DNA from: an uncultured Alphaproteobacteria bacterium
GTDB lineage: Bacteria; Pseudomonadota; Alphaproteobacteria; HIMB59; GCA-002718135
Assembly: GCA_902521315.1 (NCBI GenBank)
Contig: CABYRH010000001.1
Span: 1-64,000, forward strand
Reading direction: 5' to 3'
DNA: 64,000 bases
The translations under genes and the position numbers were made by a program. Of the stretch, positions 39,634-48,500 are shown piece by piece (the stretch's first letter is position 1; every line of letters begins with the position of its first letter). The notes beneath the pieces are model-generated. The model saw only the letters and a list, made by a program, of their open reading frames with translations, was not told the DNA's origin and did not search any database.

Positions 39634-41685
39634 TTATTTCTTGTTTTGATAAAATTCCTTGTTAATTTTTTTTTCTTCTTCTGAGCAATTAAAATCTTTA
39701 TCATTAAGAGAGGACAGGTTTACATAAAGTTGATTTTTATCTAAAAGTTCACAAAGATATTTTTTTTGGGAAATTAAATCTAAATTTTTAAATTCCTCTA
39801 TATTCTCATCTTGTTTCTTTGTGTCTATATTATAATTTAAAAAACTTTTTGATTTCATTTCCCCCCAAATTTTTATTACCGTTTTTTGATCTGCTGCTTC
39901 TTCAATTTGTTCAATAAATGTTTGATTATATTTCTTTAATTCTAAGTAGATAAAATCTTTACTATTATTTTGTGTCATAATTTTTTGAACTCTTTTTGTA
40001 GTTACTGTTTCTATATAATCTAACTGTTCCGCAATTATATATTGACGATTGCCATCATCTTCTTTGTTTAATTCTAAAACAGCATGTGCTGTAGTTCCGC
40101 TTCCAGCAAAAAAATCAAGAACTATATCGTTAGCATATGGATCAGTGAATATTTCAACAGCATCTTTTACAGTATGAATTGATTTTGGATAGTTAAACAA
40201 CTTTTCTCCATCAAAAATTTTTTTTAATAGTATAGTGCCATGTGCTGAAGCATCGTATTCTGATTCATCCCAAATAGTTTTTGGTTTTCTTCCTTTTTTC
40301 ATTCTATATTTAAGTTTTACTGTGTATTTATTTTTATTTATAAAAACTTTAATATCTCCATTTTTGACACTCTTTAAAATTGCTTTTCTGTCAGCCCACC
40401 TCCAAACTCTTCTTTTTTCTAATGAATCAATTGGAAGTATTTCTACAATGTCAGATTTATTTTTTTGTAAAAAATCATTTGAATTTATTTCAATTATTTC
40501 TTCATCTTTGTTTAATTTCAAAATTTTTTGAGGCTTGTATTTACTTGAGATACTACCTAATCTTTTACCACCAACAGCAATAATTTTCTCTTCACTTTTT
40601 GAGAAATATAAAGCAAATTCTGAATTTGGACGTTCTTCAGGTGTTGAGGTTCCACCACTTCTTTGGAAAGGCAGAAATTTAAATTTTCCCTCTTTGTCTT
40701 CTTCATCAAATTCTTTTTCCTGTTTCTCCGTAAGTGTTTGATTATTAACTTCTACTTCATCAATTTTTTTAGCATAAAATAATGCATATTCATGACAAGT
40801 AGCAAAATGAGAATTTGTTGTTCGACCTCTTGGATTACTTTGAACAACTATTGTTCCTATATAATTTTCTCTTCCTAAAATTTCATCACATAAAATTTTT
40901 AAATGAGCATACTCTTCATCATCTATTGCAATACAAATAGCGCCATTATCGGTTAATAATTTTCTGGCTATGGAGATGCGATTTTGCATGAATGTTAACC
41001 AAGTTGAGTGATTGAAGGTATTGTTATATTTGAACGTGTTTGCTGCACCTCCTGTATTGTATGGTGGGTCAACATATATAAATTTAATTTTACCGACAAA
41101 CTCCTGTTCTAGTGAATGTAAGCAAAGTAGATTATTTCCTTTTATAATAATATTATCTCTAATAATTCCATTTTCATCACGATTAATATTCAAAAGTTTT
41201 TTTTCCTCATTTGAATTAAAACGTTTAGCATTAGTGATGACTTTTGGTTCTAAAAGTTGTGTAATTTCATCTTGAGCTAATATTTCATTGAAAAAAATTT
41301 CTTCTCTATTGTCCTCCTCACGACTTTGTCCTCCTTCTAAAATACAATCTTTAAAAGGCCATACCAAAGCTATACTATTTTGTTGTTTAAGATATTTACC
41401 ATCAATTGTTAATCCTACTTTATTTTTGAATTGAGTATAACTGTCGTTTAAGAAATTTTTCTGCTCTAAAAATTGTACAAACAAACTTTGATTAAAAACT
41501 AAAGATTCTTTTACCTTTATAAAAAATTTATTTTTAAGATCAGAATTTTCTAGTAATAATTCAATTAATTCTTCGTCAAAATTATTAGCTTTATTTAAGA
41601 CAACCCATTTTTTTAGTTCACCAGCATCTGTGACGAAATTAGGTTCTTTTTTAAGTTGGTTTTCTAAAGTTAGGAAAAGATTCAT
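39634..41685 (-). CDS. Type III DNA methyltransferase, Mod subunit
   Basis: FIYVDPPYNTGG; VLDFFAGSGTTAHAVLELN. Confidence 0.95.
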   Translation of the reverse strand: MNLFLTLENQLKKEPNFVTDAGELKKWVVLNKANNFDEELIELLLENSDLKNKFFIKVKESLVFNQSLFVQFLEQKNFLNDSYTQFKNKVGLTIDGKYLKQQNSIALVWPFKDCILEGGQSREEDNREEIFFNEILAQDEITQLLEPKVITNAKRFNSNEEKKLLNINRDENGIIRDNIIIKGNNLLCLHSLEQEFVGKIKFIYVDPPYNTGGAANTFKYNNTFNHSTWLTFMQNRISIARKLLTDNGAICIAIDDEEYAHLKILCDEILGRENYIGTIVVQSNPRGRTTNSHFATCHEYALFYAKKIDEVEVNNQTLTEKQEKEFDEEDKEGKFKFLPFQRSGGTSTPEERPNSEFALYFSKSEEKIIAVGGKRLGSISSKYKPQKILKLNKDEEIIEINSNDFLQKNKSDIVEILPIDSLEKRRVWRWADRKAILKSVKNGDIKVFINKNKYTVKLKYRMKKGRKPKTIWDESEYDASAHGTILLKKIFDGEKLFNYPKSIHTVKDAVEIFTDPYANDIVLDFFAGSGTTAHAVLELNKEDDGNRQYIIAEQLDYIETVTTKRVQKIMTQNNSKDFIYLELKKYNQTFIEQIEEAADQKTVIKIWGEMKSKSFLNYNIDTKKQDENIEEFKNLDLISQKKYLCELLDKNQLYVNLSSLNDKDFNCSEEEKKINKEFYQNKK

Positions 41686-41848
41686 AATTTTTTTTTAAAA
41701 TTCAATTTCTAATATAACCGACTTTAGCTGTATTAAAATGCCTAAATTTTAGATAATAATTCAATTTCTTAAATAAATTCTCGCAGGAAAGAAATTACAT
41801 ATGTAAGCAGAGGAAGTGCATTCAATAATTTATAAAAAAGACAAATCA

Positions 41849-42286
41849 TCAATAGGGGGATATGTGTCCATTTTCAATCTCATCAAGTGTTTGCTGTCCT
41901 CTTTCCACAAGTTTCATAGCATTATTTAAGGCCCAAATTTGCTTTGTAGCTATGTGTGCATCAAAAATTTTATTTCCTAATTCAATTTGCTTTTGATCTT
42001 CTTGAATTTTATTGATTATATATTCTGCAGCACTGATTGCATTGAAGGAAATATTAGTGAGCTTAGATGCTTTTCCCATAAATTCCTTTCTCATCTTTAT
42101 TGTTTCTTTTAAATCAATTCTTTCTTTTCTTTTTGTAAGCCATCCTTCATTTGCTGCATGTTATCTAAGTGTTGATAAAGAATAATTAAATTCTGTAGCT
42201 ATATCTTGAAGAGTAGGGTACTCATTTTTCTCTCCTTTGATATAATAATCACGCGCTTCAGTGTAATCAGGACGTTTTGTTGTCAT
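41849..42286 (-). pseudogene. Phage terminase small-subunit-like/HTH protein interrupted by one in-frame TAA
   Basis: Minus-strand reading MTTKRPDYTEARDYYIKGEKNEYPTLQDIATEFNYSLSTLR*HAANEGWLTKRKERIDLKETI...; stop at 42161-42163 (codon 42 of 146). Confidence 0.6.
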
Positions 42287-42369
42287 AAAAACATTAATGC
42301 GAATGATACTTTATAAAGAAAGTTCTAGAAAAATTTTTTTGTTAAAAAAAATTTAATAACGTGAATAAA

Positions 42370-43104
42370 TTAGTTTTTTAAATTCTTTAAAAGTAAGTTT
42401 TTAAATTCTTCAACAGCAACTGTAGCAGGTTTATGAATAGCAAAATCAAATTGATCTTGATTACTTGATGGTTCCAGATTTAATTCGATTGTTGGTTTAC
42501 GCATATCTTTAAACATCGACACGAAACCAGCGGCAGGGTAGACTTGTCCTGAAGTGCCTATAGAAACAAATAGACTAGATTGTTCAGCCAAATCATGAAT
42601 TTCATCCATTTGCATAGGCATTTCACCAAACCACACTATGTGAGGTCTCATTTGAGAGCCGCATTTAGGGCATTTATGGGTCTCATTTAGGTCCTCTGTC
42701 CACTCAAACACATGATTATCATTCATTATACATCTCGCCTTATTTAGCTCACCGTGCATATGAATTATTGATGATGATCCTCCAATCTCATGCAAATTAT
42801 CGATATTCTGTGTAACTATATGAATTTTATATATTTTTTCTAATTCATGAAGTAAAATATGAGCCCTATTTGGCTTAATTCCTGAATTTAGTTCTTTTCG
42901 ACGTTTATTATAAAAATCATAGACAAGAGTAGGGTTTCTATAGAATCCTTCGGGACTGGCAACATCCTCAATCCTATGGTTATTCCATAGTCCATCAGAG
43001 TCTCTAAAAGTTTCAATCCCAGACTCTTTACTTATTCCAGCACCCGTTAATACAAAGATATGGGAATCAGCTGAAATCTGCGGTAATTGTTCCATTTGAT
43101 ACAC
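42370..43104 (-). CDS. cobB: Sir2-family NAD-dependent protein deacylase, CobB-like
   Basis: VLTGAGISKESGIETFR, TQNIDNLHE, HMHGEL, CPKCGSQMRPHIVWFGE. Confidence 0.93.
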   Translation of the reverse strand: MYQMEQLPQISADSHIFVLTGAGISKESGIETFRDSDGLWNNHRIEDVASPEGFYRNPTLVYDFYNKRRKELNSGIKPNRAHILLHELEKIYKIHIVTQNIDNLHEIGGSSSIIHMHGELNKARCIMNDNHVFEWTEDLNETHKCPKCGSQMRPHIVWFGEMPMQMDEIHDLAEQSSLFVSIGTSGQVYPAAGFVSMFKDMRKPTIELNLEPSSNQDQFDFAIHKPATVAVEEFKNLLLKNLKN

Positions 43105-43224
43105 TATATACAGTATATTATTACACGTGAAAATCTATATCTAGTTTGCAATATTAGAAATTGATTTATATAATATATATAAATTATTGAAATATATATT
43201 TAATATTTTTCACTTGACTATTAT

Positions 43225-43248
43225 TTACGATAACTGTAATTATCGTAA
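43225..43248. promoter_or_regulatory. Inverted repeat in the promoter region of the integrase gene
   Basis: TTACGATAA-CTGTAA-TTATCGTAA perfect 9-bp arms; TTGACT at 43214-43219. Confidence 0.55.
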
Positions 43249-43256
43249 TATATAAT

Positions 43257-44315
43257 ATGGTTAAAATATCTCTAAATGATAATGTAAGTAAACTAAAGGA
43301 AAAATCTAAGGCAAAAAATACTCAAGATAAATACAATGGAGATTGGCTTAAATTTATAGACTATTGCAAAAATAAGTACAATTGCAGTCCATTAGATGTT
43401 GATGATTTAGAAAGTGCATATGCGTTAACTGCTAATTATATGGATTGGCTTCATGAAGATCCAGAAGCAAAAATATTAAAGGGCACAAGCAATATTCCTG
43501 GAAGGGAAAAATTAAATAATAACCCCTACTCTTCATCTGCCTATAAAGCGTCAACAATACAAAGAATTTTAGCCTCTATAACTTATAAATATAGAGTTAA
43601 TGGTTTTCAGTTTGATAGAAAAAATCCAAACATCTCAGAAACGATAAGCGCAATTGTAAGAGATGAAAAAAATAACAAATCTGGCCAAGCAAAAGAGCTT
43701 TTGAAAGCAGATATTGAAAAAATAATTAATAAAATTCCAGATGATAATGATGATTTTAGAAACATAAGAGATAAAGCTCTAATATTAATTGGTTTTTATA
43801 GTTTTTGTAGAAGATCAGAGTTGTTAGGCATGAAATATGAACATTTAAATTTTGAAGATGATGGAGTTCAGGTTTTAATTCCTTTTTCTAAAACTGATCA
43901 AAAAGGTGAAGGTAGAATGATCTATTTACCTAAAAATAACTCACCTTATTGTCCAGTATCCGCGTTAAAGAATTGGTTAGAGGCGGCATTAATTGATTCA
44001 GGCCCCCTCTTCTATAAAATTAATAAAGCTAACAATATAGAAAAATATATTCTTAATAATAAAAATCAAAAAGTAAGTTTAACTGATACAAGTTTTGTTT
44101 TAATTTTAAAGAAAAGAGCTGAAAACGCAGGTATAGAAAATTGTGATAAAATTTCTGGTCATAGCCTAAGAATAGGTTCAATTACCCAGGCTAGAATGAA
44201 TGGTGTACCTACTCATGAAATTATGGCCCAAAGCGGTCACAAGACAACTCAAATGATAGATAGATATACAAAGCTAACAAATATCAAAGAAACAAGTGCA
44301 GCAAAAAAATTATAA
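43257..44315 (+). CDS. Tyrosine recombinase / site-specific integrase
   Basis: SFCRRSELLGMKYEHL; GHSLRIGSITQARMNG; AQSGHKTTQMIDRYTKL. Confidence 0.92.
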   Translation: MVKISLNDNVSKLKEKSKAKNTQDKYNGDWLKFIDYCKNKYNCSPLDVDDLESAYALTANYMDWLHEDPEAKILKGTSNIPGREKLNNNPYSSSAYKASTIQRILASITYKYRVNGFQFDRKNPNISETISAIVRDEKNNKSGQAKELLKADIEKIINKIPDDNDDFRNIRDKALILIGFYSFCRRSELLGMKYEHLNFEDDGVQVLIPFSKTDQKGEGRMIYLPKNNSPYCPVSALKNWLEAALIDSGPLFYKINKANNIEKYILNNKNQKVSLTDTSFVLILKKRAENAGIENCDKISGHSLRIGSITQARMNGVPTHEIMAQSGHKTTQMIDRYTKLTNIKETSAAKKL

Positions 44316-44316
44316 A

Positions 44317-44742
44317 TTAATAAAATGCAATTGCTGCAGCAATTAAAACTATTACTAACAGCCCTCTTCCACTCATTGTTGCTATTTTCATAATAGTTTT
44401 ATTTGGTGGTAAATTATTTTTAGAAGAATTAAACACATGAAAATTTATAAAAGCAGATAGGCCTAAAAGAAAACCTGCTGCAATTATTTTGATAGTAAAT
44501 GCACTATTTATAATAAAGCCATCATAGAGATTAATTGATAGTATTATTCCAGATATCCACAAAACAATTAGGGATATAAGACCAATATAGCCTAGTAACT
44601 TCAAAATCTTAGCTGTGGTTAAATCAGGAATTTGATTTGCTTTTGCATAAACAGATTGAATCACTCCACCACCAACTAAAACACCACCTGAAAAAACGAT
44701 TGCAAGGTAGTGTATAAACTTAAGTATTATTATTAATGTCAT
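44317..44742 (-). CDS. Integral membrane protein, CopD-like
   Basis: 4 TM helices, ILKFIHYLAIVFSGG. Confidence 0.6.
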   Translation of the reverse strand: MTLIIILKFIHYLAIVFSGGVLVGGGVIQSVYAKANQIPDLTTAKILKLLGYIGLISLIVLWISGIILSINLYDGFIINSAFTIKIIAAGFLLGLSAFINFHVFNSSKNNLPPNKTIMKIATMSGRGLLVIVLIAAAIAFY

Positions 44743-44790
44743 TAAAATTAAATATTACTTTCCCTATTATTATAGTATTTAAGTTTAGAT

Positions 44791-45327
44791 ATGAAAATAA
44801 AAAAAGGAGATACTCCAGAACTAAAATTAAAGAAAATGGATGGATCAGATTTTGATCTAAATAATTTTAAAGGAAAAAAAGTATATTTAAAATATATGAG
44901 ATTTGCCTCTTGTATGTTTTGTAATCTAGAAGTGAATCATTTGAAATATAAACATAATGAATTTGGTAAAGACTTTGAAATAGTTTTAGTATTTCATTCA
45001 TCTGTTGAAAATTTAAAAAAACAAATGAAAAAGCATGGCCCTCTTCCATTTACGATTTTAGCAGATCCAGATTTTTCTTATTATAAAAAATATGAAATAG
45101 AGAGATCAATGGGAAAATTAATGAATGCTTTTATATTCAAGTTCCCTAAAGCTATAGCTGCAATGCTAAAAGGATATATTCCGATTAAACTTGGAGGATA
45201 TCTCGATATAGCTACTGCTGATTTCTTCCTTGATAAAGATGGTGTCGTTTTAGAAGCAAAATATTCTTTAAAAGATGCATTTGATGGTTTTGAATTTTCT
45301 GAAATTAAAAAATTTTCTTTAAAGTAA
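44791..45327 (+). CDS. Peroxiredoxin-like (AhpC/TSA-type) protein
   Basis: FASCMFCNLEVNHL CxxC; thioredoxin-fold pattern. Confidence 0.8.
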   Translation: MKIKKGDTPELKLKKMDGSDFDLNNFKGKKVYLKYMRFASCMFCNLEVNHLKYKHNEFGKDFEIVLVFHSSVENLKKQMKKHGPLPFTILADPDFSYYKKYEIERSMGKLMNAFIFKFPKAIAAMLKGYIPIKLGGYLDIATADFFLDKDGVVLEAKYSLKDAFDGFEFSEIKKFSLK

Positions 45328-45328
45328 A

Positions 45329-45352
45329 AAGCTGGGATTTAAATCCCAGCTT
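45329..45352. terminator. Bidirectional terminator palindrome
   Basis: AAGCTGGGATTTAAATCCCAGCTT, perfect 24-bp palindrome between convergent genes. Confidence 0.75.
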
Positions 45353-45360
45353 AAATACAA

Positions 45361-45765
45361 CTAAGTGTATATTGTGTATGAAAGTCGATAGATTAAAACA
45401 ATCGCTATAATAACAAATACGTGCCCCACTATCTCATCCCCAACATCTTGTTTTGAATCAGGATCAATAATCTTGAACCTTGTTGCCCAACCTAAAATTA
45501 CCTGATGTGTTGAAACAAGAAAATTCAATACAAAAAATAACCATGCACCTTCAGGTCCTCGAAATAGTAAATAAATTCCCAAAATTAAAATTGGCAACAC
45601 AAAAGTTCCAACAATTCTTATAATAGGAACTGACTTTTCACCTAAATCATATCGAGTAACTAATGTATTAGGACTTAATACTGTCAGAAAAGCATAATAA
45701 CCTAAGCCCAACATACTTATAATGTATAAAACTAGATTTAAAGTTCCACCCCAAGCTATAATCAT
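45361..45765 (-). CDS. Integral membrane protein, function unknown
   Basis: 4 hydrophobic helices. Confidence 0.6.
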   Translation of the reverse strand: MIIAWGGTLNLVLYIISMLGLGYYAFLTVLSPNTLVTRYDLGEKSVPIIRIVGTFVLPILILGIYLLFRGPEGAWLFFVLNFLVSTHQVILGWATRFKIIDPDSKQDVGDEIVGHVFVIIAIVLIYRLSYTIYT

Positions 45766-45899
45766 AACATCTTCTTTCCTTTAAAATTAAACAATTTAAT
45801 TAAAATACTTATCATGTTTGAATTTTGTCAATATTTACATTTGCAATATAATAATATTATAATTTAATTATTAATTTTTGATGATTATACTATAGATTT

Positions 45900-47729
45900 T
45901 TGATAAAAAAAATTATGAATACAGAAAGAAAACTAGCAACTATTTTAGCTACTGATTGTGTAAATTTCAGCAAACATATGGAAGAAAATGAAGAATTAAC
46001 ATTATCTAATCTTAATGAATGCAGAAAAATTATTGATGAAATTATAGCTAAATTTGATGGTAAAATTTTTTCAACTGCTGGTGATTCTGTAGTAGCTGAA
46101 TTTGCGAGTCCTGTACAATGTGTAAAAGCTGCTGTTGAATTTCAAGATAAATTATATGAAAGAAATGAACACTCTTTAACTAAGTTACAATTAAGCTGGA
46201 GAGTTGGTATTCATGTAGATGATGTAATTGTAGAAAATAATAACATTATGGGCTCAGGTGTAAATGTTGCTGCAAGATTAGAAAGTCAAAGTGAGCCTGG
46301 TAAAATACTTGTTTCAAAAATAGTCAAAGATCAAGTTGATAAAAGAATTGATTATTCAATAGAAGCTGATGGTACAAGAAAACTAAAAAATATAAGCGAT
46401 GAATTCGAGGTTTTCAAAGTAAAAGGTTTAAAAATAGATGATGATGATTTTTTCTCTGAAGAAGTTAATAAGGAAAACAATGAAGATGAAAATAATAAAA
46501 AAGATGATAATGTAATTATTACACGAAATTCTTCACAACCAAAAATAGCAATACTTACATTTAAGAATGTAAGCAAAAATGATGACAGTGAATTTTTGGT
46601 TGAAGCTATAACAGGTGATTTAATTATAGAATTTTCTAGATTGAAAGAATTTGATGTTGTTTCAAAAAAAACATGTGACGATCATGATAAAAGTAATGAG
46701 GACGCACTTACATTTGCAAAAAAACATAAAATTGATTTTTTAGTTGGTGGAAACATTAGATCAGCTGGTAATAGATTAAGAGTAGCAGTAGATTTAACTA
46801 ATGCAAAAGATGGTTCCATTATATGGGGGGATCGATATGATAGAGTTCTTGAGGATATTTTTGATATTCAAGATGAAATTGTTCAAAAAATATCAAAAGA
46901 ATTATTAGGTAATATAGAAATTACAAATTTACAAAATATTAAAAGAAAACCCACGGAAAATTTAAATTCTTATGAAAATTTAGTTATTGGAAGATATCAC
47001 TGGCTTAGACAATCATCAGCAAAAGAACATAATGATAAGGCTTTATATCACTTTGATAAAGCTCTCGAACAAGATGAAACAAATGCAAGAGCGCACTCAC
47101 TTAAAGCTTGTACAATTGGTGGTGGCCTAGGTAAACAATATTATGAAGATAATGATAAAATGATGAAAATGATTTTTCATCATATTGAGAAAAGTTTAGA
47201 GCATGATGAGAACGATTATGAAGTAAGAAGAATTAGCTCTGCTATTTCCTTAATGCAAAAAAAATATGAAGAATCAGAAGAACATGGAAAGATTGCCTAC
47301 TCTATGAATCCAAATGATCCAAGAGTACTTGCAGTTTACGGTGAAATATTAGTAAGAAATAAAAAAATTGATCAAGGTTTAGAATTACTTCACAAAGCGC
47401 TTGAATTAGATCCTATACCTGCTGGTCAAAAAACATCAGATAACAGATATAGAGATCTTGTATTAGGTTATTTTTGTAAAAAGGATTATGATGTTTGCAT
47501 AACCCAAGCTCAAAAAATTAAAGAGTTGGAACCACGATCTTGGATATTCCTCTTATTTTCATTAAAAGAAAAGAATAATGAAATTAATTTAAAAGAAAAT
47601 GAATATTTTGTTAACAAATATGATGATTATTCAAAACTAGATTGGAAAGAGACAATTAAAGGTTTTCATCTACCAGATGAAGAAATGAATAAAAATTTAG
47701 AAAATTTTACAAATCAAGTTATTAATTAA
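45900..47729 (+). CDS. Class III adenylate/guanylate cyclase with TolB-like and TPR regions (true start possibly ATG at 45915)
   Basis: KLATILATDCVNFSKHME, FSTAGDSVVAEF, VGIHVDDV, GVNVAARLES; GDRYDRVLEDIFDIQDEI; TPR-like C-terminus. Confidence 0.9.
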   Translation: MIKKIMNTERKLATILATDCVNFSKHMEENEELTLSNLNECRKIIDEIIAKFDGKIFSTAGDSVVAEFASPVQCVKAAVEFQDKLYERNEHSLTKLQLSWRVGIHVDDVIVENNNIMGSGVNVAARLESQSEPGKILVSKIVKDQVDKRIDYSIEADGTRKLKNISDEFEVFKVKGLKIDDDDFFSEEVNKENNEDENNKKDDNVIITRNSSQPKIAILTFKNVSKNDDSEFLVEAITGDLIIEFSRLKEFDVVSKKTCDDHDKSNEDALTFAKKHKIDFLVGGNIRSAGNRLRVAVDLTNAKDGSIIWGDRYDRVLEDIFDIQDEIVQKISKELLGNIEITNLQNIKRKPTENLNSYENLVIGRYHWLRQSSAKEHNDKALYHFDKALEQDETNARAHSLKACTIGGGLGKQYYEDNDKMMKMIFHHIEKSLEHDENDYEVRRISSAISLMQKKYEESEEHGKIAYSMNPNDPRVLAVYGEILVRNKKIDQGLELLHKALELDPIPAGQKTSDNRYRDLVLGYFCKKDYDVCITQAQKIKELEPRSWIFLLFSLKEKNNEINLKENEYFVNKYDDYSKLDWKETIKGFHLPDEEMNKNLENFTNQVIN

Positions 47730-48466
47730 TCTTTATTTTTTCTATCTGAAAAAGCACTTGCTAATATACCGGCTGGTAAAGCAACAGCTCCAATTCCAAA
47801 CAATGCAGTGCATACTGCAGCAAATCTACCTAAAAATGTAATAGGTGTATAATCACCATAACCTGTTGATAGTAAAGCTGCAGAACTTACCCATAAAGCT
47901 CTCGGGATTGATCCAAAAGCTTCTGGTTGCAAATCTCCCTCGACAACATAAAGTAAAGTAGCAGATAATAACATAAGGCTTAGAGTAATTAGTAATGAAA
48001 ATATTAATTCATGCCTTCTGTCGTATATTGCATGTAAAATAAAATTTACTGACTCACTAAAACGTCCAAATCTTAAAATACTAAATATTCTTATAGCTCT
48101 TAATAATCTTACTAAAAAACCTTCATTTATTCCTATTAAAAATAATGGGATAAGTGCAATTGCATCAATTAAAGCAGGGAGAGTAAAAATATATTTTATT
48201 TTTCCATTAAGTCCTTTGAATTTATCTATTTGATCAACAGCTACTAATCTACAAATATACTCAATTAAAAATACTATACCAAAAAAAAGTTTTGCTGAGT
48301 CAAAGAGCTGCGAGTATTGATTATAAATCAGTTTTTCTGACTCAATAACAACAAAAACGCAGTTCAATATAATGAGAAAGAATATAATTTTTTCAATTAA
48401 TGTAAAATCCTTCTCTTCAAGACCAAAATGTAAGTGTTCAAATAAATACTTTGAAAATGAATTCAT
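47726..48466 (-). CDS. Voltage-gated potassium-channel-like protein
   Basis: S4 RLLRAIRIFSILRFGRF; filter STGYGDYTP. Confidence 0.9.
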   Translation of the reverse strand: MNSFSKYLFEHLHFGLEEKDFTLIEKIIFFLIILNCVFVVIESEKLIYNQYSQLFDSAKLFFGIVFLIEYICRLVAVDQIDKFKGLNGKIKYIFTLPALIDAIALIPLFLIGINEGFLVRLLRAIRIFSILRFGRFSESVNFILHAIYDRRHELIFSLLITLSLMLLSATLLYVVEGDLQPEAFGSIPRALWVSSAALLSTGYGDYTPITFLGRFAAVCTALFGIGAVALPAGILASAFSDRKNKD

Positions 48467-48500
48467 TTTTATATAAATTCTTTATAGTAAAAATTATAAA

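Noticed and set aside
40235-41275. Several plus-strand ORFs opposite the Mod gene
   Set aside because: Antisense to a clear type III methyltransferase; Phe/Leu/Ser-rich shadows of AT-rich coding sequence.
42370-43104. Sir2 as a dedicated anti-phage NADase
   Set aside because: Has the zinc-ribbon CPKCGSQMRPHIVWFGE and standard CobB motifs with no fused defence domain; default deacylase call retained.
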